Below the pieces are notes generated by a model. The model was not told the DNA's origin. It made no database searches and saw only the letters and a list, made by a program, of their open reading frames with translations. Below are positions 25,430 through 33,249 of a stretch of DNA of 64,000 nt, in pieces. This stretch comes from Lutimaribacter salitolerans (lineage in GTDB: Bacteria > Pseudomonadota > Alphaproteobacteria > Rhodobacterales > Rhodobacteraceae): assembly GCF_042677865.1 (NCBI RefSeq), contig NZ_JBHUDD010000059.1, forward strand, positions 62,001 to 126,000. Direction: 5' to 3'. Every line of letters begins with the position of its first letter. The first letter of the stretch is position 1. The position numbers and the translations under genes were made by a program.

Positions 25430-25503
25430 TCAAGCATCCTGTTTCGGTTCGGGGGAAAGACATGGTGCGGGCCCTCAGGACAGGCCCGCACTGGCGCAGG
25501 GTA

Positions 25504-26286
25504 TCAGCCGCCGTAGACGTCGGCATTGAACCACTTGTCGCTCAGCTCCTGATAGGTGCCGTTGTCGCGCAGCGTCTTGATCGCCTCGGATGCTGCTTCG
25601 GCGATGGCCGCGTCTTCCTTGCGCACGCCCATGCCCACGCCTTCGCCGAAATAGGCGACGCCGGTAAACTCGGGCCCGCGCATTTCATAGGTCTCGCCAG
25701 TATCCTGCGTCAGGAACCCTTCGGCAAGCCCGATGATGTCACCCATAACCGCATCGACCCGGCCGGATTCCAGATCCAGATAGGCCTCGTCCATCGTGCC
25801 ATACAGCCGCAGTTCGGCGCCCGGCATCTCCGAGCTCAGGAAGTTTTCAAAGCTGGTCGCGCGCTGGGTGCCGATCACCTTGCCCTCCAGCCCCTCGGCC
25901 GAGATTTCGATGTCGCTGTCCTTGGGGACGGCAAAGCGCGCGGGCACCTGATAGTATTTGTCCGAGAAGGTGATGACCTCCTTGCGCGGCTCGGTGATCA
26001 GCAGCGACGCCATGATGGCATCGTATTTCCGTGCCAGCAGACCGGGGATCAGACCGTCCCAATCCTGCGTGACCCAGGTGCAGGTCACCCCCATTTCCGC
26101 GCACAGGGCATTTCCCAGATCAACCTCGAACCCCTGCACATTGCCGTCGGCGTCGGTGAAGTTGAACGGGGGATAGGCGCCTTCGGTCCCGATGGTCAGG
26201 GTGTCGGGCAGTGATTGCGCCTGCGCCGACAGGCCGAATGCGGCCAGCACCGCGGCGCATCCCAAGGTCTTGAGCAGTGTATTCAT
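25504..26286 (-). CDS. Periplasmic amino-acid-binding protein (SBP family 3)
   Basis: 260 residues with a signal peptide (about 1-23, GLSAQAQ). The mature start TLTIGTEGAYPPFNF, then DLGNALCAEM and DAIMASLLITEPRKEVITF, is characteristic of lysine/arginine/ornithine or octopine-type binding proteins. The arginine in the TEPR stretch would bind the ligand alpha-carboxylate. The start at 26286 is preceded by AAGGAGG. A promoter and a 12-bp palindrome lie just upstream (26347-26391). Two permeases and a GntR gene follow in the same operon. Confidence 0.88.
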   Translation of the reverse strand: MNTLLKTLGCAAVLAAFGLSAQAQSLPDTLTIGTEGAYPPFNFTDADGNVQGFEVDLGNALCAEMGVTCTWVTQDWDGLIPGLLARKYDAIMASLLITEPRKEVITFSDKYYQVPARFAVPKDSDIEISAEGLEGKVIGTQRATSFENFLSSEMPGAELRLYGTMDEAYLDLESGRVDAVMGDIIGLAEGFLTQDTGETYEMRGPEFTGVAYFGEGVGMGVRKEDAAIAEAASEAIKTLRDNGTYQELSDKWFNADVYGG

Positions 26287-26346
26287 ATGGACAACCTCCT
26301 TGTTGTCAGCCGCGCGGGTTTGCCCTTTTTCACGACCGTATGTTAA

Positions 26347-26358
26347 ATAGTATACTAT
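26347..26358. promoter_or_regulatory. Palindromic operator candidate upstream of the amino-acid ABC operon
   Basis: ATAGTATACTAT at 26347-26358 is a perfect 12-bp palindrome in an otherwise GC-rich region. It contains a GTATAC core compatible with FCD GntR operators (T-N-G-T...A-C-N-A type). It lies just downstream of the predicted -10 and so over the transcription start. Either of the two flanking GntR proteins could bind it. Confidence 0.6.
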
Positions 26359-26360
26359 CT

Positions 26361-26391
26361 AATGTACGGTTGATGAGTGCGGTTCTGTCAA
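26361..26391 (-). promoter_or_regulatory. Promoter candidate for the amino-acid ABC operon
   Basis: On the minus strand, TTGACA (26386-26391) is a perfect -35 match, and TACATT (26361-26366) is a fair -10 at 19 bases. The spacing is longer than ideal. The palindrome follows two bases after the -10. Confidence 0.5.
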
Positions 26392-26461
26392 CCGGTTTGC
26401 GTGATTTCTTGGGAAAGACCGCCATAGCCGCGCACCAACACCGGGCCAGACGCCTGAAAAT

Positions 26462-27172
26462 TCAGCGCCTGCCGCCCGGCTCGCGCTGTTCGAACTGTCC
26501 GTTCTGCAATAGAAAATCATGGCCTTCGCGTATGTCGCGGGCCAGCAGGTCGGCGGCGGTGTCACCGTCGCCGTCTTCCAGCCGCTTCACGATCTCGTCG
26601 TGGTAATCCAGCGCGAGTATCCCGCGCAGGTCGTTGCCGAACTGGCCGCTGAACTGGCGCAGGAACGGCCCGACCTGAAGCCACAGCGTCTCGATCAGGA
26701 ACAGCAAAGAGGGCGAGCCGCAGGCGTTATAGATGCTGAACTTGAAATCGTGATTGTGCAGCAGATAGCCGTCGATATCCTGATCCTCGGCGGCGGCGGT
26801 CAGCGCAACGGCGGCCTGCCGCAGCTTCAGCAGCCCGGCGCGGTCCAACCCGCCCACCGCCGCGCGGGTCGCCGCCGGTTCGCAGATCAGTCGCGTCGCC
26901 ATCAGGTCGGAAAACCGCGCGCGCGTCATCGCGGGCAGGATCATCGAACCGTTGGCCATCTGATCCAGCGCGCGCAGCGCCTGCAACCGCAACAGGGCCG
27001 AGCGCACGGGCATGTCACTGGTGCCCAGTTCGCGCGCCAGCTTGCGCGAGGTCAGCTTGCGCCCCGGCGCGATCTGTCCCGACATCAGCGCATGGCGCAG
27101 CTTTTCGTAAACCTGCTCGTGCAGCGGCTGCGTCTCGATTGCGCCAAGTCCGATCGGTTGTTGCGGTGTCAT
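26462..27172 (-). CDS. GntR-family regulator (FCD subfamily)
   Basis: 236 residues. HTH: QVYEKLRHALMSGQIAPGRK and RELGTSDMPVRSALLRLQ (about residues 17-75). The FCD domain follows, with metal-ligand candidates in LLHNHDFKFSIYNACGSPSL and LDYHDEIVKRLEDGD. The start is taken as the ATG at 27172; a frame open to 27232 would overlap the glutamine-synthetase-like gene. It lies 28 bases after that gene, so the two are probably one transcription unit, and it faces the promoter of the amino-acid transporter. Confidence 0.85.
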   Translation of the reverse strand: MTPQQPIGLGAIETQPLHEQVYEKLRHALMSGQIAPGRKLTSRKLARELGTSDMPVRSALLRLQALRALDQMANGSMILPAMTRARFSDLMATRLICEPAATRAAVGGLDRAGLLKLRQAAVALTAAAEDQDIDGYLLHNHDFKFSIYNACGSPSLLFLIETLWLQVGPFLRQFSGQFGNDLRGILALDYHDEIVKRLEDGDGDTAADLLARDIREGHDFLLQNGQFEQREPGGRR

Positions 27173-27200
27173 GCGCGTATCCGGTCGTTGCGGGGCAGTG

Positions 27201-28577
27201 TCACAGGGTGGTGCCGTAGAGCTGCCATTCAAGGTCTGTCACCGTGACGGCCAGGGCATCATGCTCGCCCCGTTTCACGGCCCCGTACATCTGATGGAGG
27301 GGTGCGCCCAGCAGGGTTTTCATCGTCTGTGACGCCTCGAACCGCTGGATCGCGTCCAGCCAGCCGCCGGGCATCGGGGGATAGGCGTGCTCGCCCTCGG
27401 GGCCTTGGGGGCCGGGGTCTGTGCCGGCGTCGATCCCGTCCAGCGCGGCACCCAGAACGATGGCGGCGACAAGATAGGGGTTGGCATCCACCCCTGCCAC
27501 ACGGTGTTCGAAATGGCGCGAGGCGGCGCCGCCCGCCGGGATGCGCAGCGCGACGTTGCGATCCTCGGTGCCCCAGGTGTTGGACGCGGGCGAATAGACA
27601 GTGCCTGCAAACCTGCGCCAACTGTTCAGCACCGGGGCCAGCACCAGCATGCTGTCGGCCATACTGTCCCGTATCCCGCCTATGGCATGCAGCATGCGCG
27701 GCGACAGCGTGCCGTCAGAGGGATCGGCAAAGACATTCGCGCCCTGCGCATCGGTCAGCGACAGGTGCAGGTGCATCCCCGAGCCCGAGCTTTGCGAAAA
27801 CGGTTTCGACATGAAACACGCCTCCATCCCGAACCGCCGCGCGGTGGTGCGCAGCAGCCGCTTGGAGCGCACGATATCATCCGCCGCGCGCGCCAGATCG
27901 CAATAGCGCAGGGTCAGCTCGAACTGACCCACGGCGTATTCGGAAATCAGGCTTTCCATCGGCAGATCCAGCGCTGCCGCGCCTTCGTAGACGGCATCGA
28001 AGAACGGGGCCATCTCGTCCAGTTCATCGACCGACATGCAGTTGGTGCCCGACAGGCGCCGACCCGTCATGGGCGCGCGGGCGGGCTGTGGCCGGCCATC
28101 GGCGTCACGCTCCTTGTCGACCAGGTAGAATTCCAGCTCCAGCGCGCCCATCGGCGTCAGCCCCTGCGCATTGGCCCGCGCGATCTGCGCCAGCAGGGCA
28201 TTGCGCGGGTCCAGCGGGCTGGGCGCGCCGTCCGGCCCCTCCATCTGCAACAGCACCAGCCCGCGCCCGGTGGCCGTCTGGTAGCCAAGCGTATGCGGCA
28301 CCGGCCAGCACCGGCTGTCGCCGCCGCCATCCTCCATCATGTCGATCGCGGCATCCACGTCATGGCCCGACACATCCTGCGCAAACAGCGATGCAGGCAT
28401 CCCACGCCCGGTGGTGAACAGGCTTTCCAGCTCGTGCCGCCGGATGATCTTGCCCCGCCCGACCCCGTGCAGGTCGCTGAGGACGATGTCGATGGCCTGA
28501 ACCTGCGGATAGGCCTCCAGAAAGGCGCGCGCCTCGGACAGGGGGGCGTGGATCGGGGCGGCGAAATGCGTGGTCAT
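27201..28577 (-). CDS. Glutamine synthetase-like gamma-glutamylamide ligase (PuuA/GlnA-III type)
   Basis: 458 residues of the glutamine synthetase fold. Seen are IVLSDLHGVGRGKIIRR (beta-Grasp start), ALELEFYLVDKERD (metal Glu), SGSGMHLHLSL (metal His) and RIPAGGAASRHFEHRV (ATP/Glu-binding Arg). GS-like ligases of this subgroup, such as PuuA, use ATP to join glutamate to an amine such as putrescine or ethanolamine instead of ammonia. The neighbours (transporter, aminotransferase, dehydrogenases, GGT-like enzyme) fit amine catabolism better than ammonia assimilation. The exact amine cannot be read. Confidence 0.82.
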   Translation of the reverse strand: MTTHFAAPIHAPLSEARAFLEAYPQVQAIDIVLSDLHGVGRGKIIRRHELESLFTTGRGMPASLFAQDVSGHDVDAAIDMMEDGGGDSRCWPVPHTLGYQTATGRGLVLLQMEGPDGAPSPLDPRNALLAQIARANAQGLTPMGALELEFYLVDKERDADGRPQPARAPMTGRRLSGTNCMSVDELDEMAPFFDAVYEGAAALDLPMESLISEYAVGQFELTLRYCDLARAADDIVRSKRLLRTTARRFGMEACFMSKPFSQSSGSGMHLHLSLTDAQGANVFADPSDGTLSPRMLHAIGGIRDSMADSMLVLAPVLNSWRRFAGTVYSPASNTWGTEDRNVALRIPAGGAASRHFEHRVAGVDANPYLVAAIVLGAALDGIDAGTDPGPQGPEGEHAYPPMPGGWLDAIQRFEASQTMKTLLGAPLHQMYGAVKRGEHDALAVTVTDLEWQLYGTTL

Positions 28578-28702
28578 GTCATGAGTCCTGTGGAATCAGC
28601 CTGCGGAGGTATAGGCGGTCTTGACCGAGGCAGGAAAGCGCAACGCGTGGTAAGGCCGTGCCAGCCTGCGTCGTCAACAACGGTCATCGCCTTACCCTCC
28701 TG

Positions 28703-29461
28703 TCAATCGGCGCTCGCGCCGCCATCGACCGGGATCAGGGCCCCGGTCATGTACCCTGCCGCATCCGACGCAAGGAACGCGGCAACGCGCGCCACATCCT
28801 CGGGCGTGCCGACCCGGCCCATCGGGATCGCCGCGCCAAGGGCGGCCAGCCGGTCGGCGCGTGCCGCACCGCTGACGCCTGCCGCCAGCATCGGCGTGTC
28901 GGTGTCGCCGGGGCAGACCGCGTTGATGCGGATGCCCTCGGCGGCATGGTCCAGCGCCATGCAGCGGGTCATCTGCGCCACTGCCGCCTTGGACACGGCA
29001 TAGGCCACGGCCCCGCGCGCGCCGACCAGCGCCCAGTCAGAGGCGATGTTCACGATCGCCCCGCCCTGCACCCGCAAGGCAGGCATCGCCGCGCGCGACA
29101 TGCGAAACACCGCGCCGGTGTTCACGTCCATGATCCTGTCCCAGTCGTCATCCGGGGTTTCCTCGGCCGTGCCGTGGATCAAGGCGCCCGCGTTGTTGAT
29201 CAGCACATCCAGCCGGCCAAAGCTGTCCAGCGCGGCCCGCACGATTATGTCCGGCGCGGCCCGGTCCGACAGGTCGGCGCGGACAAACTGCGCAGGTGTG
29301 CCATGGGCTGTCAGGCTGTTGGCCAGCGCCGCGCCCTCGGCCTGACGCCGCCCGACCAGCAGCAGCGCGTGCCCCTGTGCGGCCAGTGCCCGCGCAATCG
29401 CCATGCCGATCCCCGAGGTTGCCCCGGTGACAATCGCACAGGTTCCGTGATGCTGGTCCAT
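28703..29461 (-). CDS. Short-chain dehydrogenase/reductase
   Basis: 252 residues, classical SDR: TGATSGIG cofactor loop, NNAGALIHG, the catalytic Ser in VNIASDWALVG and Tyr/Lys in AYAVSKAAVAQM, and VCPGDTDTPM. It ends with the usual AGYMTGALIPVDGG. It is an NAD(P)-dependent oxidoreductase of unknown substrate. The start is preceded by GGAAGGGG. It is divergent from the dehydrogenase/aminotransferase operon at 29645, and the shared region carries two copies of a TGCGATCGCA palindrome, so both sides are probably controlled together. Confidence 0.87.
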   Translation of the reverse strand: MDQHHGTCAIVTGATSGIGMAIARALAAQGHALLLVGRRQAEGAALANSLTAHGTPAQFVRADLSDRAAPDIIVRAALDSFGRLDVLINNAGALIHGTAEETPDDDWDRIMDVNTGAVFRMSRAAMPALRVQGGAIVNIASDWALVGARGAVAYAVSKAAVAQMTRCMALDHAAEGIRINAVCPGDTDTPMLAAGVSGAARADRLAALGAAIPMGRVGTPEDVARVAAFLASDAAGYMTGALIPVDGGASAD

Positions 29462-29496
29462 GGTGCCCCTTCCGATACTTCGGACCAGCAGTTACA

Positions 29497-29512
29497 TTTT
29501 GCGATCGCAAAA
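29497..29512. promoter_or_regulatory. Operator candidate, 16-bp palindrome (copy 1)
   Basis: TTTTGCGATCGCAAAA is perfectly symmetric. It lies 36 bases upstream of the SDR start in the divergent promoter region. On the minus strand it falls between TTGATT and a poor -10, where a repressor would block the promoter. The TGCGATCGCA core recurs at 29619-29628. Confidence 0.6.
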
Positions 29513-29556
29513 ATCAACAGCAGACTGGAGATTGGATAGCCGATGCCAGCGGTCCA

Positions 29557-29573
29557 ATTATTGTTGGAATAAT
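29557..29573. repeat. AT-rich inverted repeat between the two palindromes
   Basis: ATTATT (29557-29562) and AATAAT (29568-29573) are inverted around five bases, midway in the divergent region. It could be a third regulator site or only promoter AT-richness. Confidence 0.35.
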
Positions 29574-29618
29574 CATTTTATGACAAAGCTTGCGCCACCG
29601 TCCGGGCTTGTGCAAAAC

Positions 29619-29628
29619 TGCGATCGCA
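29619..29628. promoter_or_regulatory. Operator candidate, TGCGATCGCA (copy 2)
   Basis: A 10-bp perfect palindrome with the same core as copy 1. It lies 16 bases before the start of the dehydrogenase gene at 29645, just ahead of its AGGA ribosome binding site. The two copies are centred 119 bases apart, and each lies close to one of the divergent genes. Confidence 0.55.
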
Positions 29629-29644
29629 AAAGGATTGATGCCAA

Positions 29645-30577
29645 ATGAGCCAGACACACACCCCACCACAGGTTGCCATACTGGGCGCAGGGCTGATCGG
29701 CGCGGCCTGGGCGGCGCTGTTCCAGCATCACGGGGCCGATGTCCGCGTCTGGGACCCTGTTCCCGAGGCGCTGTCAGGGGTGCGCGCGCGCATGGCCGCC
29801 CCTTTGGAGCAACTGGCGCAGGTCGCGCCCGACGCCGGGCCGCCGGGCAAGCTGACCCTGTGCGACACGCTGGCCGACGCGGTCAGCCATGCCGACCTGA
29901 TTCAGGAGAACGCGCCGGAGAACGCCGCCCTGAAACACGCGCTTTTTGCGCAGGTCGAGCCGCTGATGGGCCGGGATGCGGTTCTGGCCTCGTCCACATC
30001 CGCGCTGACATGGTCCGATCTGGCCCCGGGGCTGAACGACCCGGCAAGGCTTATCACGGCGCATCCGTTCAACCCGCCGCATCTTGTCCCGCTGGTCGAG
30101 ATCTACGGCACCGACCTCGACCGCATCGCGCGGGCCGAAGCGATCTATCGCGCCGCTGAACGCGTGCCGGTGCGGTTGAAAAAGGACGCGACCGGCCATA
30201 TCGCCAATCGCCTCGCCTCGGCCCTGTGGCGCGAGGCGGTGTTCATGGTGCAGGACGGCATTGCAGAGGTCGAGGCGATCGACACCGCGCTGGTGAACGG
30301 CCCGGGCCTGCGCTGGTCGGTGCTGGGTGCGCATATGGCTTATCATCTGGGCGGCGGGGCAGGGGGTATGGCGGGCTATCTGGCGCATCTCGGCCCCAGC
30401 CAGGAACGTCGCTGGGCTGCGCTTGGCACGCCCTCGCTGACGCCCGATGTGCAAAAGGCGCTTGTGGACGGTGTCGCGCGCGAGGCGGCGGGCCGTGACA
30501 TTCCCGAACTCGAAGCCGCCCGCGACACCGCGCTGATCGCCATGCTGCGCGCGCGCCGGGAGGCACCCCATGTCTGA
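29645..30577 (+). CDS. 3-hydroxyacyl-CoA dehydrogenase-family oxidoreductase (carnitine/gulonate dehydrogenase-like)
   Basis: 310 residues. The NAD-binding domain starts with VAILGAGLIGAAWAALFQHHG. The family catalytic and substrate stretches are SSTSALTWSDL, ITAHPFNPPHLVPLVE (catalytic His) and KKDATGHIANRLASALWREA. The length and single C-terminal domain match L-carnitine 3-dehydrogenase and L-gulonate 3-dehydrogenase rather than fatty-acid FadB enzymes. It likely oxidises a 3-hydroxy acid to a 3-keto acid. It is the first gene of an operon with a racemase-like protein, an aminotransferase and a DUF3237 protein, and overlaps the next gene by eight bases. Confidence 0.8.
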   Translation: MSQTHTPPQVAILGAGLIGAAWAALFQHHGADVRVWDPVPEALSGVRARMAAPLEQLAQVAPDAGPPGKLTLCDTLADAVSHADLIQENAPENAALKHALFAQVEPLMGRDAVLASSTSALTWSDLAPGLNDPARLITAHPFNPPHLVPLVEIYGTDLDRIARAEAIYRAAERVPVRLKKDATGHIANRLASALWREAVFMVQDGIAEVEAIDTALVNGPGLRWSVLGAHMAYHLGGGAGGMAGYLAHLGPSQERRWAALGTPSLTPDVQKALVDGVAREAAGRDIPELEAARDTALIAMLRARREAPHV

Positions 30578-31250
30578 TACGGCCCCCCGGATCGCGCTGA
30601 TACATGCGCTGGAGGACTCTGTCGCGCCCATCCGCGATGCCTTTGCCCGGCACTGGCCGCAGGCGCGCACCGCCGATCTGCTGGACGCGTCGCTGTCGGT
30701 GGATCTGGCGGCGGCGGGCGGGCTGGATAACGCGATGATCGCGCGCTTTGTCACGCTGGGCCGTTATGCTGCCGGCGGCACGGGCAGCCACGACACCCGC
30801 GCGATCCTGTTCACATGCTCGGCCTTCGGCCCGGCCATCGACGCGGTCAAGGCCGACCTGCGCATCCCCGTGATGCGCCCGAACGAGGCCGCTTTTGACG
30901 CGGCGCTGAAGACCGGGCGGCGCATCGCGCTGGTGGTGACGTTTGAACCCTCGTTGTCGTCCCTGACCCGCGAGTTGCAGGATATGGCCGCCGCGCGCGG
31001 TCAACCGGTCGAGATCACCCCCATCCTGGCCGAGGGCGCGCTCCCCGCCCTCAAGGCCGGGGATGGCGCGGGGCATGACGATGCCGTGCTCCGCGCCTGC
31101 CGGTCCCTTGGGCCGCAGGATGCCGTTCTGCTTGGGCAATTCAGCCTTGCGCGCGCGGCCATCCCGCTGCGACGACATCTGGAGTGCCCCGTCCTGACAA
31201 CACCCGACAGCGCCGTGCGGGCGCTGCGCGACCTGATTTCCGTATCCTGA
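30570..31250 (+). CDS. Aspartate/glutamate racemase-superfamily protein with one catalytic cysteine
   Basis: 226 residues. The N-terminal half has the family cysteine in ILFTCSAFGPAI (Cys83). In the C-terminal half, where true racemases have the second cysteine, the sequence is AVLLGQFSLARAA (Gln190-Phe191-Ser192). A two-base racemase mechanism therefore looks impossible. Relatives with one cysteine include arylmalonate decarboxylase and maleate isomerase variants, so a decarboxylase, isomerase or lyase step is more likely. It overlaps the upstream dehydrogenase gene and precedes a class III aminotransferase. The substrate is unknown. Confidence 0.75.
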   Translation: MSDTAPRIALIHALEDSVAPIRDAFARHWPQARTADLLDASLSVDLAAAGGLDNAMIARFVTLGRYAAGGTGSHDTRAILFTCSAFGPAIDAVKADLRIPVMRPNEAAFDAALKTGRRIALVVTFEPSLSSLTRELQDMAAARGQPVEITPILAEGALPALKAGDGAGHDDAVLRACRSLGPQDAVLLGQFSLARAAIPLRRHLECPVLTTPDSAVRALRDLISVS

Positions 31251-31262
31251 AAGGAATACGAC

Positions 31263-32648
31263 ATGAACGAATTTACCAACGTCTCGCTGGATCGGATGGA
31301 CCGGGCCAGCCTGTTTCATCCGGTCAGTTCGATCCATGACATCACCACTCATGGCCCGCAGATCTATACCGATGCCAAGGGCGTCGAGGTGACGCGCGAC
31401 ACCGGCCAGACCCTGTTGGACATGGGCGCCGGGCTGTGGTGCGTGAACGTGGGCTATGGCCGGACCGAACTGGTGCAGGCCGGGGCCGAAGCGATGCAGA
31501 AACTGAGCTTTCAGCACTTTTTCGGCGGGGCCTCGGCAGAACCGACAATCCGTCTGGCCGACCGCCTGCTGGGCCTGTTCCGCGAGACGGTTCCGGGGTC
31601 TGACATGGCGCGCGTGTTCTTTGGCAACTCGGGGTCGGATGCCAATGACACGGCGGTCAAACTGGTTGTCTACTACAACAATCTGCGCGGCAAACCCGAC
31701 AAGAAAAAGATCATCTCGCGGCAGGGGGCCTACCACGGCCTGACCATGACCGCCGCGGGCCTGACCGGGATCGCGGGGTATCACACCGCCTTTGATCTGC
31801 CGGGCAAGGGCGTGCTGCACACCACCTGCCCGCATCATTTCGGCTTTGCCACCCCCGGCGAATCCGAGGCCGCCTTTACCGACCGGCTGATCGCGGAACT
31901 GGAACAGATGATCGCCCGCGAAGGGGCCGATACCATCGGTGCCTTCATCGCCGAGCCTGTGATGGGCACCGGCGGCGTGCTGCTGCCGCCCGAGGGGTAT
32001 TTCGCGCGGGTGCAGGAGGTGCTGGACCGTCATGACATCCTGCTGATCGCGGATGAGGTGATCACCGGGTTTGGCCGCACCGGGCAATGGTTCGGCAGCG
32101 GCACCTACGGGCTGCGCCCCGATATCGTCTCGCTCGCCAAGGGGCTGACCAGCGCGTATTTCCCGATGTCGGCCTCGATGATCTCGACCCGGATGTGGGA
32201 GGTCTTTGCCAATGCGTCTGAAAAGACGGGCGCGGTGATGCATGGGTTCACCTATTCCGGTCACCCGGTGGGGGCCGCGATCGCGCTGGCCAATCTGGAC
32301 GTGATGACGCGCGAAGGCATGGTCGACAACGCCGCCCGCCTGGGCCCGGTTCTTGTCGATGCGCTGCAATCGCGGGTCGGCGGCACCCCGCATGTGGGCG
32401 ATGTGCGCGGCGTCGGCCTGATGGCGGGCGTCGAATTCGCGGGTTTTCCGGCGGGCAGTGCACCGCACAAGATCGTGGCAAAGCACGCGATGCAGGCCGG
32501 CGTTCTGACCCGTGCCTTGCCCTATCGCCCGGTCACGTCATTCTCGCCGCCGCTCTGTGTGACCGAGGCCGAGATCATCGAGGCCGCCACCCGCTATGAC
32601 CGCGCGCTCAAGGCCGCGATGCCGGAGCTGGACGCGCTGCATGGCTGA
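31263..32648 (+). CDS. Class III aminotransferase (omega-amino acid:pyruvate type)
   Basis: 461 residues, PLP fold type I. It has FFGNSGSDANDTAVKL (phosphate-binding), GAYHGLT, FIAEPVMGTGGV, LIADEVITGFGRTG (Asp264) and the PLP lysine in SLAKGLTSAY (Lys293). Members transfer amino groups from omega-amino acids, polyamines or taurine-like amines to pyruvate or 2-oxoglutarate. It starts 12 bases after the racemase-like gene, and its end overlaps the DUF3237 gene. In this context it may deaminate the amine or amino acid that the operon degrades. Confidence 0.88.
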   Translation: MNEFTNVSLDRMDRASLFHPVSSIHDITTHGPQIYTDAKGVEVTRDTGQTLLDMGAGLWCVNVGYGRTELVQAGAEAMQKLSFQHFFGGASAEPTIRLADRLLGLFRETVPGSDMARVFFGNSGSDANDTAVKLVVYYNNLRGKPDKKKIISRQGAYHGLTMTAAGLTGIAGYHTAFDLPGKGVLHTTCPHHFGFATPGESEAAFTDRLIAELEQMIAREGADTIGAFIAEPVMGTGGVLLPPEGYFARVQEVLDRHDILLIADEVITGFGRTGQWFGSGTYGLRPDIVSLAKGLTSAYFPMSASMISTRMWEVFANASEKTGAVMHGFTYSGHPVGAAIALANLDVMTREGMVDNAARLGPVLVDALQSRVGGTPHVGDVRGVGLMAGVEFAGFPAGSAPHKIVAKHAMQAGVLTRALPYRPVTSFSPPLCVTEAEIIEAATRYDRALKAAMPELDALHG

Positions 32649-33126
32649 CACCGGGGCAAATGGCCCGCGCTGCACCGATCTTGGCGCGTCGCGCCCGCTG
32701 GACCCGCCCGCGCTGGAATTCCGCATCGCGATCCGGGCAGACATCGGCCCCGCGCAGGAATTCATGACCAGCGCGGGCACCACCCGCGCGGTGTTTCCGA
32801 TCACCGGCGGCGTCCTTGCGGCAGACGGCCTGACAGGCGACATTCTGCCGGGCGGGGCCGACTGGGCCATCGGCCTGCCCGACGGCAGCTATGCGATCGA
32901 GGCGCGGTATCTGATCGCGTTGCAGGATGGCACTGTCATCGCCATCACCAATGCCGGGCGCATGGTGCCGCGGGCCGACGGGGCCTATATCGGTCGCACC
33001 CGCGCGTCCTTCGAGGTGCCGCCGGGACCACACGACTGGCTGGGCAAGGCGGTGTTCCTCGGCACCGCCATGGCCGAAGCGGGCGATGATGATCACGTCT
33101 ACATCGAACTGTGGGAGGCGACCTGA
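32641..33126 (+). CDS. DUF3237 family protein
   Basis: 161 residues. It has the DUF3237 pattern: FPITGGVLAADGLTGDILPG, GADWAIGLPDG, YLIALQDGTVIAITNAGR and a C-terminal DWLGKAVFLGTA and DDHVYIELWEA. It appears to be a soluble small beta-barrel-like protein with no signal peptide. The function of the family is not established; it is often found beside catabolic dehydrogenases. The ATG at 32641 overlaps the aminotransferase stop by eight bases, so it is the last gene of that operon. Confidence 0.8.
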   Translation: MADTGANGPRCTDLGASRPLDPPALEFRIAIRADIGPAQEFMTSAGTTRAVFPITGGVLAADGLTGDILPGGADWAIGLPDGSYAIEARYLIALQDGTVIAITNAGRMVPRADGAYIGRTRASFEVPPGPHDWLGKAVFLGTAMAEAGDDDHVYIELWEAT

Positions 33127-33249
33127 CCTCCCGCTTCACGTCTGATGGATTATGCGACCGTCACGGAACGTCAGAACCGGGCCGAACGTTGGTCCGGTTG
33201 CCCTGCATGGTGTTTCCGCTTGTCTGACAATCGCTTGTCGTCGCCGGGA

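Noticed and set aside
29497..29628. GCGATCGC copies read as the cyanobacterial HIP1 repeat
   Set aside because: Only two copies were seen, both in one divergent promoter, with none noticed in coding DNA. This fits operator sites and not a dispersed repeat, and the gene content is alphaproteobacterial.
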